Shown: positions 49,427-60,100 of the stretch, one piece after another
Layout of the letters: each line of letters starts with the position of its first letter
Position numbering within the stretch: the first letter of the stretch is position 1
From: an uncultured Bacteroidota bacterium
Lineage (GTDB): Bacteria; Bacteroidota; Bacteroidia; 2-12-FULL-35-15
Length of the DNA: 64,000 bases
Direction: 5' to 3'
Assembly: GCA_903926385.1 (NCBI GenBank)
Contig: CAIYIS010000057.1
Span: 1-64,000, forward strand
Translations under genes and position numbers: made by a program
Notes under the pieces: model-generated
Told to the model about the DNA's origin: nothing
Database searches by the model: none
What the model saw: only the letters and a program-made list of their open reading frames with translations

Positions 49427-51349
49427 CTATTTATTCCTGTAATCTTCAAACACGGCTTCCTGAAACGCTTTGCCGTAAATGGTCAGTGTGTCGGCCACAA
49501 GTGGAGTAGAGGAGAGGGTATTAATGATTAATTGTTTTACCCCATGTTGGTAACCTATGGCGCCCTTATCGTTAACAAAACCGCCTCCTCCAAAGGTGGG
49601 GTAATAAGCAAAACATTGGGAAGTAGGATTAAAAATATCTTTGCTCCATACGTACTGTTCTGCCGATGCTTCCGGATTGATTTGTTTCAACAGTGTTTTG
49701 CTAATGTCCAGTTGAGAATACACATGGTCGATAATTACTCCTCTGAAGGAATAATCGATCACATCACCAAAGAAAATTAGAGGAATGTGATGATATTCGG
49801 GGTCGTATTCGCTCAAATCTTTTTGGCAACCATGGCTGTGGTCAGATACAATAACAAATAAGGTATTCTTATACCAGGCTTGTTTTTTAGCAGCAATAAA
49901 GAAATGTTGTAATGCTTTGTCGGCATACATAACGGAGTTTACATAATCATTCTCGCGGTCGGTAATTTTCTTTTTCGCTCCAGGATAATCGTAAGGCATG
50001 TGAGTACTCAATGTAAACCATGCATACATAAAAGGAGGGTGAGCTGCATTGAGCAGTTGCAGGTATTGATTTTGCATATCTTCGTCCTGAATTCCCAGAT
50101 TGCCTCTTTTTAAACTCTTGTCAAAATCGGGTTCTTCTTTTACCACATCAAATTGCTGATTGAAAATATAACTCTTTATATTTCCATAGTTCAGATCACC
50201 CCCAAACACAAACCCCGATTGATATCCGAGCTTTTTTAAATCACGATTAATGCATGGAAGTTTGCCCGATTTAGAACTCTGATTAATCACACTTATGCGC
50301 GAAACTGAAGGATAACCACTCAACACAGCAGGTATGCCCTGATCGGAAACATAAGCTGCCGGATATACTTTTGTAAACCGAATACCTTCTCGACTCAAAC
50401 TGTCGGTAAAGGGAGCATAGTTATCCCCTCCAAACGATTTGAGTTCGTATGAACTCCACCCTTCGAGGATAATAAACACAATATTGGGTTTAAGCGAAGT
50501 TAGTATGGAAACAGTAGTGTCTTTCTTGGTTTTGTATAGCGAAGCAACTATTTCATTGGCCTTACCAATTTCGAAATCTGTAAACGGATTTTCTCTGGAA
50601 TGGTCTTCGTAATCAACAAAATTAAATGCCAGATTCCAAAGTGGATTTACGGTGGCATCGTTCACGGTAGGCTGAGTACAGAAAAAAGCATCACTGTCTT
50701 GAATAGGAATTTCCTGCCAGCCACCTCTCACTGCCAGTGCGCAAAATGCCGCACCACAAACAAAGAACACTATGCTTTTCCAATACCGTTTACCAAATGC
50801 TTTGCCCGAGAACACAGGAGTATATTGAAAAGCCACTCTTTTTTTATAGATGCGAACCAAGACTATTATCATAACAATTGATAAACCAAAAAATACAAGA
50901 GATAATCCGACAGAAGCAGTTTTAAAAACTTCGGAAGGATGCAGAAAGTGTTGCAGGGCCTGAACACTCAGTTTAGCTTTCCACTCTCTGTACAAACACA
51001 TTTCGCCCACAGCAGTGAGTGTATACATTACTATGAATGTTATACTGATTGTATTGATGATTTTAAAGATAATACTCTTTTGTATCAAGGAATAAATAAA
51101 CAGAAGGATAACAGGAAGCGCCAAAAAATAGCTGACCATCGAAAGGTCGAGGCGAAGCGATTTGTAAAACGACTGTAGTATCAGCGAAGCAGGAACATTG
51201 GTAAGCAATGAAGTATTGCCTGTGTAAAAAATGATTCGGAAAATAAAAAACACGAAATACCAGAAGCAAATAAGCTTAAGAATATAGCCGATGTATGATT
51301 TCAAATTTTGAAGTATTAAATAATATTTTGGCGCGAAGTTATAAAACAA
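49427..51349 (-). CDS. LTA synthase/sulfatase family membrane protein
   Basis: N-terminal TM helices; PNIVFIILEGWSSYELKSFGGDN...; FVIVSDHSHGCQKDLSEYDPEYHHIPLIFFG. Confidence 0.92.
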   Translation of the reverse strand: MFYNFAPKYYLILQNLKSYIGYILKLICFWYFVFFIFRIIFYTGNTSLLTNVPASLILQSFYKSLRLDLSMVSYFLALPVILLFIYSLIQKSIIFKIINTISITFIVMYTLTAVGEMCLYREWKAKLSVQALQHFLHPSEVFKTASVGLSLVFFGLSIVMIIVLVRIYKKRVAFQYTPVFSGKAFGKRYWKSIVFFVCGAAFCALAVRGGWQEIPIQDSDAFFCTQPTVNDATVNPLWNLAFNFVDYEDHSRENPFTDFEIGKANEIVASLYKTKKDTTVSILTSLKPNIVFIILEGWSSYELKSFGGDNYAPFTDSLSREGIRFTKVYPAAYVSDQGIPAVLSGYPSVSRISVINQSSKSGKLPCINRDLKKLGYQSGFVFGGDLNYGNIKSYIFNQQFDVVKEEPDFDKSLKRGNLGIQDEDMQNQYLQLLNAAHPPFMYAWFTLSTHMPYDYPGAKKKITDRENDYVNSVMYADKALQHFFIAAKKQAWYKNTLFVIVSDHSHGCQKDLSEYDPEYHHIPLIFFGDVIDYSFRGVIIDHVYSQLDISKTLLKQINPEASAEQYVWSKDIFNPTSQCFAYYPTFGGGGFVNDKGAIGYQHGVKQLIINTLSSTPLVADTLTIYGKAFQEAVFEDYRNK

Positions 51350-51392
51350 TAATAAAATGAAGTAATTTCGCCCAATAATTGAAAAAAACAGA

Positions 51393-52310
51393 GTGAAGGT
51401 TTACAGTAGTATTGATGAGTTTAAGCATGTGAAAAATGCTGTGGTTACCACCGGAACATTTGATGGTGTTCATCTGGGACATCAGAAAATTATTTCTAGG
51501 TTAAATGATGTAGCCAAGGCTGAGCAAGGCGAAACGGTTTTACTTACCTTTTTCCCTCATCCACGCATGGTATTGTTTCCTGACGACAACGAACTTAAAT
51601 TAATCAGTACACAATCCGAAAAAATTGAATTGCTCGAAAAATTCGGAGTAGAGCATTTAATCATTCATCCTTTTTCTAAAGATTTTTCACGCTTAACATC
51701 GATAGAGTTTGTGCGTAATATTTTGGTTAATCAGTTAGGCACTCGTAAACTGGTAATAGGCTACAACCACCATTTCGGACGAAACCGAGAAGGCTCGTTC
51801 GAACATTTAAAAGAATTTGGGCCCGTTTATGGTTTTGATGTGGAAGAAATTCCGGCAAAGGATATTGATAATATAGAAGTAAGTTCAACAAAAATTAGAA
51901 ATGCACTGTTGGCGGGCAATATCCCTGTTGCCACTAGTTATCTGGGGCATTATTATTCCATATCCGGAAAAGTGGTACAGGGAAAAATGAATGGCCGAAC
52001 AATTGGATTTCCCACTGCCAACATACATGTGGAGGATAGATATAAACTGATACCCAAAGATGGAGTGTATGCCGTTAAGGTAATTGCTGAAGGAATGCAG
52101 TACAAAGGGATGATGAACATTGGTAACAATCCTACTGTGGAGGGAAAGGGGAGAAGCATAGAGGTTAATATTTTTAATTTTGATAACGATATTTACGGAA
52201 AAGAAATTACAGTTTCGTTCGAAGTAAAACTGAGGGATGAGATTAAATTTGAAAGTCTGGATGCCCTGAAAAATCAACTAACACAAGATAAAGAAATGGC
52301 CTTAAGATGA
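51393..52310 (+). CDS. ribF: bifunctional riboflavin kinase/FAD synthetase (GTG or nearby start)
   Basis: TTGTFDGVHLGHQKII; GYNHHFGRNREG; GKVVQGKMNGRTIGFPTANI; NIGNNPTVEGKGRSIEVNIFNFDNDIYGKEI. Confidence 0.95.
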   Translation: MKVYSSIDEFKHVKNAVVTTGTFDGVHLGHQKIISRLNDVAKAEQGETVLLTFFPHPRMVLFPDDNELKLISTQSEKIELLEKFGVEHLIIHPFSKDFSRLTSIEFVRNILVNQLGTRKLVIGYNHHFGRNREGSFEHLKEFGPVYGFDVEEIPAKDIDNIEVSSTKIRNALLAGNIPVATSYLGHYYSISGKVVQGKMNGRTIGFPTANIHVEDRYKLIPKDGVYAVKVIAEGMQYKGMMNIGNNPTVEGKGRSIEVNIFNFDNDIYGKEITVSFEVKLRDEIKFESLDALKNQLTQDKEMALR

Positions 52311-52912
52311 AGACAAAAAGCATAGCCTTAATTTCATTCCTGTTATTTACTTTTGCAATAAACGCGCAAAATGCACTGCTCGATTCGGTTTCGCTGGATA
52401 CCATTTCGGCTATTACCAGTATTGATGAGGCTATGAAACATCCTTTAGATGTTATTAAGCTTGACTTAAAACGCAAGCATCTAAAGAAGTTTCCGTTGGA
52501 AATATTAAAATGCACCAATCTGCAATATCTTGATTTAGGTAAAAATAATATTGATGAAATTCCTCACGAAATAGGAGAGATGAAAGACTTGCAGTATCTG
52601 TCGCTTTCAAAAAACAAATTGCAGGATGTACCGGTGGAAATTGGTCAGCTTACCAATTTGTTTTACCTGAATTTAAACCAAAACGATTTAGGTTCATTGC
52701 CTCCCACCATTGGTTATTTAGTCAATCTACGAGTGCTCGATATGTGGAGTAATACCATTGACAAGTTTCCGGAAGAGATGAAAAATTTGAAGAACCTTAA
52801 TTATCTTGAGTTACGTGTTATTATGATTCCTGATGCCGAACAGGCCCGTTTGAAAAGGTTATTGCCCGAAACCAAAATCGAATTCTCTCCTTATTGCAAG
52901 TGTCAGCAATAG
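52307..52912 (+). CDS. leucine-rich repeat protein
   Basis: Tandem LRRs: LQYLDLGKNNIDEIPHEIGEMKDLQYLSLSKNKLQDVPVEIGQLTNLFYLNLNQNDLGSLPPTIG. Confidence 0.9.
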   Translation: MKTKSIALISFLLFTFAINAQNALLDSVSLDTISAITSIDEAMKHPLDVIKLDLKRKHLKKFPLEILKCTNLQYLDLGKNNIDEIPHEIGEMKDLQYLSLSKNKLQDVPVEIGQLTNLFYLNLNQNDLGSLPPTIGYLVNLRVLDMWSNTIDKFPEEMKNLKNLNYLELRVIMIPDAEQARLKRLLPETKIEFSPYCKCQQ

Positions 52913-53012
52913 TATTTTACGACTGAAATAATTACCTCTTATTTTTTTGGTTATCGGGTAATTTTATAACTTTGTGATTCAATAATCAAATCATAAATCA
53001 AAACCAATAACC

Positions 53013-53192
53013 ATGAGACTAAAAACATTAGTTCTGATATTTGCGGTTCTCTGTCTTTTTGCATCTTTTGCTATGTATGTAATAGGAGACAAGTCGGTGC
53101 AGTGGCCCGAATTAAAGTTAGTATTTTGGATTCCGCTTCCAATTTCAATTGTATTAATAATCTTAGCTCGAAAAATGGATAACAAAGAATAA
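53013..53192 (+). CDS. small two-TM-like protein, copy 1 (59 aa, absent from the ORF track)
   Basis: ATG...TAA read directly: MRLKTLVLIFAVLCLFASFAMYVIGDKSVQWPELKLVFWIPLPISIVLIILARKMDNKE*; similar to the next ORF. Confidence 0.65.
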   Translation: MRLKTLVLIFAVLCLFASFAMYVIGDKSVQWPELKLVFWIPLPISIVLIILARKMDNKE

Positions 53193-53194
53193 TT

Positions 53195-53368
53195 ATGCGT
53201 AAGAAATTTAAACTTTTAATAGTAGCACTTGCCTGTTTGTTTGGTTCGTTTTTACTTTATGTTTTATATGTCAACTACGATTGTTGCCACTTTCTGAAGT
53301 ACACCTTTTGGATTCCTATTCCTGTTGCACTTTTTGCATTACTCGAATCAAAACGAATCGACCCATGA
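53195..53368 (+). CDS. small two-TM-like protein, copy 2 (57 aa, absent from the ORF track)
   Basis: Read directly: MRKKFKLLIVALACLFGSFLLYVLYVNYDCCHFLKYTFWIPIPVALFALLESKRIDP*; starts 2 nt after copy 1 stop. Confidence 0.65.
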   Translation: MRKKFKLLIVALACLFGSFLLYVLYVNYDCCHFLKYTFWIPIPVALFALLESKRIDP

Positions 53369-53405
53369 ATTGGCGAGTATATAATTATGTAGTTTTACTT
53401 TCACT

Positions 53406-54365
53406 ATGAATTTCCATTTACAGTTTCCTATTCACCCTTATAAAGAAAAAATAAATTACCGGCAGTCTTTGGTATTTATGGGTTCCTGTTTTGCCGAAAA
53501 CATAGGGGATATAATGGAGAGGTATAAATTTAATACGCTCATTAATCCGTGTGGAATAGCTTATAATCCGGCCAGTATAGCCATTTCTCTGCGTAAGTTT
53601 ATCTCTGGTTATCAAATGCCAACTACCGAACTTTTTTCTGCAAACGAAGTGTGGAATTCGTGGGAGCATTCGGGTGAACAAAGTGGAATTGATAAATCAT
53701 TAACCTGCGAAAGCATGAACTATGGTTATTCTACCGCTCATAATGTTTTGAAATCGGCCGACTGGTTGTTTATCACTTTTGGTTCGGCTCATTATTATAA
53801 AAGAGTGGAGAATGGACAAATAGTTAGCAATTGCCATAAAGTACCGCAAAAAGAATTTACCAAACATCTTTTATCCGTTGAAGAAATTGTAACCGATTAC
53901 ACAGAAATAGTAAGTCAGTTAAAGGAACTGAATCCTGCACTTAAACTTGTGTTTACGGTCAGTCCGGTAAGGTATAAAAGAGATGGAGTAGTAGAAAACA
54001 ACCGAAGTAAAGCCCGATTGATTGAAGCCGTTCATCAACTGACCGAACAAAATGATAAGGCATATTACTTTCCTGCTTACGAACTGGTGATTGACGATTT
54101 GCGCGATTATCGATTCTTTAAGGAAGACCTTGTGCATCCGTCAAGTCAGGCTATTCAATATGTTTTTGAAAAGTTGAAAGAAGCAATATTTGATGATGAA
54201 ACGAATGCGATTTTTATGAAAATACAACAATTGGTTTCCAATCAAAATCATCATGTGCTGCATCCCGACACACCTGCAAACATTAAGTTTACTGCTAGTT
54301 TTAACAACCGTTGGCATCTGTTGAAAAAGGAATTTCCTTTTATTGCTGTGGACGATGAGATATAG
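53406..54365 (+). CDS. GSCFA domain-containing protein
   Basis: VFMGSCFAENIGDIMERYKFNTLINPCGIAYNP; LVFTVSPVRYKRDGVVENNRSKA. Confidence 0.95.
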   Translation: MNFHLQFPIHPYKEKINYRQSLVFMGSCFAENIGDIMERYKFNTLINPCGIAYNPASIAISLRKFISGYQMPTTELFSANEVWNSWEHSGEQSGIDKSLTCESMNYGYSTAHNVLKSADWLFITFGSAHYYKRVENGQIVSNCHKVPQKEFTKHLLSVEEIVTDYTEIVSQLKELNPALKLVFTVSPVRYKRDGVVENNRSKARLIEAVHQLTEQNDKAYYFPAYELVIDDLRDYRFFKEDLVHPSSQAIQYVFEKLKEAIFDDETNAIFMKIQQLVSNQNHHVLHPDTPANIKFTASFNNRWHLLKKEFPFIAVDDEI

Positions 54366-54434
54366 CGTCATCTCAAAAACATTTTCTTCGTGCAGCATTA
54401 AATTTATATTTGCATTCAATTATCACATTAATTT

Positions 54435-55844
54435 ATGACCCTATACAATAAAATTTCTCCTACTGTTCTCGAATCTTTGAAACAGATAGTAGGCGAGAAA
54501 TATGTTTTCTTTGATACAGAAAGTTTGTACAATTATTCACATGACGAAACGGAGAATCTAAGTTATCTGCCCGAAGTAGTGGTTAAACCTTCTACTCCTG
54601 AAGAAATCGCCTTAGTAATGCTCCTAGCCAACAAAGAACTTATCACAGTTACTCCTAGAGGAGCAGGTACAGGACTTAGCGGAGGTGCTTTGCCTGTGTT
54701 TGGAGGTATTATTCTATCTATGGAACGATTTAATAAAATCATTCAAATTGATCAACGCAACTTGCAAGCTACAGTGGAACCCGGAGTTATTAATGAAGAA
54801 TTTCAAAATGCAGTGCACGAACTGGGATTGTTTTACCCACCCGACCCTGCAAGTAAGGGAAGTTGTTTTTTAGGTGGTAATGTGGCCGAAAGTAGCGGAG
54901 GCCCTAAGTGTGTTAAATATGGCACCACCAAAGATTATATATTGAATCTTGAAGTGGTACTTCCTACCGGAGAAATTATTTACACCGGAGCCAATACATT
55001 GAAGAACTCGACCGGTTATAATCTTACTCAATTGATGGTGGGTAGCGAAGGTACATTGGGTATAGTAACTAAGATTATTGTTAAACTGTTGCCTCATCCT
55101 AAATATGATTTATTAATGTTGGTGCCTTTTCGCAGTCTGGACGAAGCATGCGAAGCCGTGAGCGAAACTTTCAGAGCCGGATTTATTCCGAGTGCAATGG
55201 AATTGATGGAAAGAGATGCTTTACTTTGGGTAACAAAATATGTTGAGTCGAATGTGGTGAAGATTGAAGACGATATTCAGGCTCATTTATTAATTGAAGT
55301 AGATGGGAACGATGTGGACATGATGATGAAGGAAATGGAGGCTATTGCCGCGTTGATGGGTAAATATAATATTGCTGATATTTTGTTTGCTGAAGCCGAT
55401 GCTCAGAAACAAGAACTATGGAAACTACGCAGACGAATTAATGAGGCTGTAAAATCTCATGCTGTGAGTAAAGAACAAGATACTGTTGTGCCTCGTGCCG
55501 AGTTGCCTTCTTTGGTTAACGGCATTAAGCGAATTGGAGAGAAGTATAAATTCAAATCGGTTTGCTATGGTCATGCTGGTGATGGAAATCTTCATGTTCG
55601 TATTATTAAAGGCGAGCTAACGGATGAGCAATGGAACGGTGATTACATTAAATCAGCAATGGCCGAAGTATTTACTTTATGTAAAAAACTAGGTGGAACT
55701 ATAAGTGGTGAGCACGGAATCGGCTTAATTCAGCAGGAATATATGAGTATTGTTTTTTCCGAAAAAGCAATAAACATACAGAGAGAAATAAAAAAAGTAT
55801 TCGACCCGAATGGGATTTTGAATCCGGGAAAGATTTTCGGATAG
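54435..55844 (+). CDS. FAD-binding oxidase (GlcD/D-lactate dehydrogenase family)
   Basis: TPRGAGTGLSGGALPVFGGIILSMERFNKI; YGHAGDGNLHVRI; GTISGEHGIGLIQ. Confidence 0.94.
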   Translation: MTLYNKISPTVLESLKQIVGEKYVFFDTESLYNYSHDETENLSYLPEVVVKPSTPEEIALVMLLANKELITVTPRGAGTGLSGGALPVFGGIILSMERFNKIIQIDQRNLQATVEPGVINEEFQNAVHELGLFYPPDPASKGSCFLGGNVAESSGGPKCVKYGTTKDYILNLEVVLPTGEIIYTGANTLKNSTGYNLTQLMVGSEGTLGIVTKIIVKLLPHPKYDLLMLVPFRSLDEACEAVSETFRAGFIPSAMELMERDALLWVTKYVESNVVKIEDDIQAHLLIEVDGNDVDMMMKEMEAIAALMGKYNIADILFAEADAQKQELWKLRRRINEAVKSHAVSKEQDTVVPRAELPSLVNGIKRIGEKYKFKSVCYGHAGDGNLHVRIIKGELTDEQWNGDYIKSAMAEVFTLCKKLGGTISGEHGIGLIQQEYMSIVFSEKAINIQREIKKVFDPNGILNPGKIFG

Positions 55845-55970
55845 ATTTAATTCCTTATTTCTTATTTTTCATCATGAATAAGAAGGAAGGATATCTGATA
55901 AGAAACAGGAATAAAAAACAGAGATTAGCATACATTCATCTATATTTGCATACATTTTTAAATAATAATT

Positions 55971-57452
55971 ATGAATAAAATTTTAGTAGCCAATCGTGGT
56001 GAGATAGCATTAAGAGTAATGCGTTCGTGCAGGGAAATGGGAATTAAAACAGTTGCCGTTTATTCGGAAGCCGACCGTAATGCACCGTTTGTAAAATATG
56101 CCGATGAAGCGGTTTGCATCGGCCCTCCTCCTTCTAACCAATCGTATTTATTAGGTGATAAAATTATTGATGTTTCTCTTCAGTTAAATGTGGATGGTAT
56201 TCATCCTGGCTATGGTTTTCTTTCGGAGAATGCCGATTTTGCTGATAAAGTAAAAAAAGCAGGATTAGTATTCATAGGCCCTTCGCCCGAAGCCATGCGC
56301 ATTATGGGTGATAAACTTTCGGCTAAGGCAGCAGCTAAAAAATACAAAATACCTATGGTTCCCGGTTCTGAAGGAGCCATTAGTTCTGTCAAAGAAGGTA
56401 AAGAAGTAGCTATAGCTACCGGTTTCCCTATATTAATCAAAGCAAGTGCAGGAGGCGGTGGTAAAGGAATGCGCATTGTGGAGAACATAGAAGAGTTTGA
56501 AGAACAAATGAAACTTGCCGTAAGCGAAGCTACCTCAGCTTTTGGCGATGGTTCTGTTTTTATAGAGCGTTATGTAGCCGGCCCTCGTCATATCGAAATT
56601 CAGATTTTGGGCGATACGCATGGCAATATTGTTTATCTTTTCGAAAGAGAATGTTCCATTCAGAGAAGGCATCAGAAGGTTATAGAAGAAGCTCCTTCAT
56701 CTGTTCTTACTCCCGAAATACGAAAAGCAATGGGAGAATGTGCAGTGAATGTGGGTAAAGCCTGCGATTATGTAGGAGCTGGTACTGTTGAGTTTTTACT
56801 GGACGAAAACAAAAACTTTTATTTTCTTGAAATGAACACCCGCCTTCAGGTGGAGCATCCCGTTACCGAAATGATTACCGGAATGGATTTGGTAAAAGAA
56901 CAGATAAAAGTGGCGCGAGGAGAAAAATTATCGTTCAAACAAAGCGATTTGAAAATCCATGGGCATAGCTTGGAAGTACGTGTGTATGCCGAAGACCCAA
57001 CCAATAACTTTTTACCCGACATTGGTAAACTTGTTACTTACCGCAGACCTCAGGGATTAGGAGTAAGAGTGGATGACGGTTTTGAAGAGGGCATGGATAT
57101 TCCTATTTATTACGACCCGATGATTTCTAAACTGATTTCGTTTGGCAAAGACCGCGAGGAAGCCATAAACCGAATGATACGTGCCATTGACGATTATAAA
57201 ATTATAGGTGTTGAAACTACACTTCCGTTTTGTAAATTTGTTTTGAAGCATGAGGCATTTACATCAGGTAATTTCGATACGCATTTTATCAATCATTACT
57301 TTAAACCTGAAATGTTGAATGTGGATAATGATGATGAAGGGGAAATAGCAGCTTTGTTTGCAGCCCGATTAATGGGCGAAAACACTGCTTCCTTGTCGGT
57401 AAACCAAGCCGAACAGCAGGAAATATCGCGATGGAAAACAAACCGATTGTAA
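55971..57452 (+). CDS. accC: acetyl-CoA carboxylase biotin carboxylase subunit
   Basis: ILVANRGEIALRVMRSCREMGIKTVAVYSEAD; ASAGGGGKGMRIV; FLEMNTRLQVEHPVTEMITG. Confidence 0.94.
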   Translation: MNKILVANRGEIALRVMRSCREMGIKTVAVYSEADRNAPFVKYADEAVCIGPPPSNQSYLLGDKIIDVSLQLNVDGIHPGYGFLSENADFADKVKKAGLVFIGPSPEAMRIMGDKLSAKAAAKKYKIPMVPGSEGAISSVKEGKEVAIATGFPILIKASAGGGGKGMRIVENIEEFEEQMKLAVSEATSAFGDGSVFIERYVAGPRHIEIQILGDTHGNIVYLFERECSIQRRHQKVIEEAPSSVLTPEIRKAMGECAVNVGKACDYVGAGTVEFLLDENKNFYFLEMNTRLQVEHPVTEMITGMDLVKEQIKVARGEKLSFKQSDLKIHGHSLEVRVYAEDPTNNFLPDIGKLVTYRRPQGLGVRVDDGFEEGMDIPIYYDPMISKLISFGKDREEAINRMIRAIDDYKIIGVETTLPFCKFVLKHEAFTSGNFDTHFINHYFKPEMLNVDNDDEGEIAALFAARLMGENTASLSVNQAEQQEISRWKTNRL

Positions 57453-57472
57453 AGAGAGTTATTCGTTAGCTC

Positions 57473-57511
57473 AAAACCCCTGTCACGACTACAAATTCTG
57501 ACAGGGGTTTT
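57473..57511 (+). terminator. accC terminator
   Basis: AAAACCCCTGTCA/TGACAGGGGTTTT stem and T-run. Confidence 0.85.
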
Positions 57512-57556
57512 GTTTTTAATAATTTGGTATTACCTTTGCAGTAGTCAAACCGTTCA

Positions 57557-58162
57557 ATGAAAATAAAAATTCTTATACCGTTTTTTCTTTTTCCTTTGCT
57601 TTGCTATTCTCAGGCCGATACTGTTATTAAAGGATTGGCGCTGCAACTGGGCGAAATGAGAGTTAAAGCCATTGTTTACGAAGGCGACACCATTCCGTTT
57701 GTTACATTACAACCTATCGTTTGTTATACCGACCGCATATTTACGAGCAGAAAACAAAAAGCTGCGTGGGACCGATTAAAATATAATGTAAAAATTGTTT
57801 ACCCTTATGCTATTCTGGCTGCCGCCAAACTCAAGGAATACGACCGCATTCTGGCAGCTATGCCCGAAAAAGATAGAAAGATTTATACCAAGTTAGCCGA
57901 AAAACAACTCAAAGATCAGTTTGGTAAAGAACTCGAAAACCTTACCACCACCCAGGGACGACTGCTGGTTAAGCTCGTTGACCGTGAAACAGGAAAAACA
58001 ACTTACACCATTGTGAAAGAAATGCGAGGCTCGTTTTCCGCTTTCATGTGGCAAAGTTTAGCCCTTATGTTTTCTTCTAATTTAAAAGATGAATACGATG
58101 CCCAAGGCGAAGATAAAAACATAGAGCAGGCCATTCGGCTGATTGAAGACGGAGCTTTTTAA
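57557..58162 (+). CDS. DUF4294 domain-containing protein
   Basis: YEGDTIPFVTLQPI...WDRLKYNVKIVYPYAILAAAKLKEYDRIL; Bacteroidota-typical. Confidence 0.85.
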   Translation: MKIKILIPFFLFPLLCYSQADTVIKGLALQLGEMRVKAIVYEGDTIPFVTLQPIVCYTDRIFTSRKQKAAWDRLKYNVKIVYPYAILAAAKLKEYDRILAAMPEKDRKIYTKLAEKQLKDQFGKELENLTTTQGRLLVKLVDRETGKTTYTIVKEMRGSFSAFMWQSLALMFSSNLKDEYDAQGEDKNIEQAIRLIEDGAF

Positions 58163-58167
58163 TACAA

Positions 58168-58201
58168 CAAATCCCGTTCAACAGTTGCTGAACGGGATTT
58201 G
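58168..58201 (+). terminator. terminator of DUF4294 gene
   Basis: CAAATCCCGTTCA/TGAACGGGATTTG perfect stem. Confidence 0.85.
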
Positions 58202-58240
58202 TTTATTTACCACAGATGAGTCTGTGATGTAGGAAAGAAC

Positions 58241-60100
58241 TTATTTCATCACCACTAATTTTCTGATAACTTTATTTCCATCCACCATTATTTTACAAGT
58301 GTAAATTCCGTTGTTCAACGATTCTGAATTTACCACTACTTTACTACTGTGAATTTGATGATTCATATTTTTACTTTCTACCAACTTGCCTTGAACATCA
58401 TAAATTTCGAACGACATTTCTTTAACATCAGCAGGTAAATCAAAATTCAATACAGAGTAAGTAGATGCAGGGTTTGGAGCAAACTGACCGAAATAATCGT
58501 TCATGCCTAATTCGTTTACACCTTGTCCCGGAACTTTAGTAATGGTCATGTTAATCATAAAATCCAGATTTTCGCGCGAACGATAATTAGCCCATGTTCC
58601 ATTAACCACTTCAAAGGTTCTGTTAGAAAACGGAGCAATCGAATCTTCTCCAAGTGCAACACCCACTCCGTTCATCGACCATGATACATACACACCTCCC
58701 GAATTAATTTGAATAGGAGTAGTTACCGGAATAGTATTCCACGATGGAGTTACCACAGTACCAGCCACAGCAGTCACCGAATCGAGCAAACTTCCTGGCA
58801 TTCCCCCTACACCGTTATCATCATAAACTTCCATCGAAAATCCAACAGCATTAGGGTCGGCCTCTATGTATGAATGCAATTGAGTAATTAAACATGGATA
58901 AAAAGGAGGAACGAAATAATAACCCGCGCCTCCGTTACCTCCTGTCCAGCTAAGTCCTCCGGTAACTCCGTTTATTCCGCTGTCGTATGATAAACGAATG
59001 TTTGCAGCTGTGGTGTCTAGCACTTGCAGTTCCTGAATTTTTGTATTGTTACTTGGAGTAATATCGCTCGAGTATTGCGTGCTCGACTGATAAGTGTATG
59101 TTCCTACCGTATTCGGACTCCAGGTGGTTGTCATATTAAGGGTTTGCGATTGTCCCGGTGTAAGTGCATTACTTTGCATAGTTTGCTGAACCTGTATTCC
59201 TCCAATATTATCAAGCACTCGCGAAAATACATTGAATGCAGGCAAGCTTTGATTTCCTGTGTTTTTTACTTGAGTACTCATGGTAAATGGGCTAGGGGTA
59301 TTGTTCGAAAGAAAAGCTCCCCCTGTTTCCGCATTATTATTATACACAGTGGATGCATCAGATACCTGATAAGTTGTACTTGCCGGATAGTAAAATTTAA
59401 TAGCATAGTTTGTAGATGGCAGTGCGTTAACCGACTGTTGTAAACCCAGAATTCCGGAATTATTTTCTATACCTATGCTCACTCCGTTTCCGTTCAAAGG
59501 AATGCTGGTAGAACCATTCACATCTTTATATTGAAAGGTAATTGAACTGTCAACAGCCGATAGGATAATCTGAAAACTATTGTTCCCTGCATAGTTTGGT
59601 GTGGTTTGCTGATAAAAAGGTACGTTCAGATAAGATACAATAAGTGTGTCCATTGCCGCATTGGTCCATCTCCAGCATTGAGCAGTGTCTGGAGCAAAAC
59701 CAGTTATCAATGGTGCATTAAAATATAAATCCGAAGCCATTGGAGCCAGATAATTTTGTACACCACCTGAATTCGGAATACTCGGAAATGGCGATGCTAT
59801 TAAGCCATTTGTAAACCCAATATAACCATTCGAGCCTACCCAAAACTGAGTAACATCGTACCAGTAATAGTGAAACGGAAACCCAACCGGGAACGAACCC
59901 ACCACATTATCATCCGACAAAAATCGAACATTTTGTGCGCCTGTTAACGGCACAATATCTACCCAGTTATAAGTAGGCCCTTGTGCATCTAAACTGTTTT
60001 TCCAGGTGTAACCGTATGCATCCGGACCTCCCGAGGTTTGTGCTTTTAGCATATTTACACATGCCATGCAAATAAGTAATAATGTAGATATTTTTTTCAT
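58241..60100 (-). CDS. secreted T9SS type A sorting-domain protein
   Basis: Signal peptide; C-term FAPNPASTYSVLNFDLPADVKEMSFEIYDVQGKLVESKNM...NNGIYTCKIMVDGNKVIRKLVVMK. Confidence 0.9.
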   Translation of the reverse strand: MKKISTLLLICMACVNMLKAQTSGGPDAYGYTWKNSLDAQGPTYNWVDIVPLTGAQNVRFLSDDNVVGSFPVGFPFHYYWYDVTQFWVGSNGYIGFTNGLIASPFPSIPNSGGVQNYLAPMASDLYFNAPLITGFAPDTAQCWRWTNAAMDTLIVSYLNVPFYQQTTPNYAGNNSFQIILSAVDSSITFQYKDVNGSTSIPLNGNGVSIGIENNSGILGLQQSVNALPSTNYAIKFYYPASTTYQVSDASTVYNNNAETGGAFLSNNTPSPFTMSTQVKNTGNQSLPAFNVFSRVLDNIGGIQVQQTMQSNALTPGQSQTLNMTTTWSPNTVGTYTYQSSTQYSSDITPSNNTKIQELQVLDTTAANIRLSYDSGINGVTGGLSWTGGNGGAGYYFVPPFYPCLITQLHSYIEADPNAVGFSMEVYDDNGVGGMPGSLLDSVTAVAGTVVTPSWNTIPVTTPIQINSGGVYVSWSMNGVGVALGEDSIAPFSNRTFEVVNGTWANYRSRENLDFMINMTITKVPGQGVNELGMNDYFGQFAPNPASTYSVLNFDLPADVKEMSFEIYDVQGKLVESKNMNHQIHSSKVVVNSESLNNGIYTCKIMVDGNKVIRKLVVMK

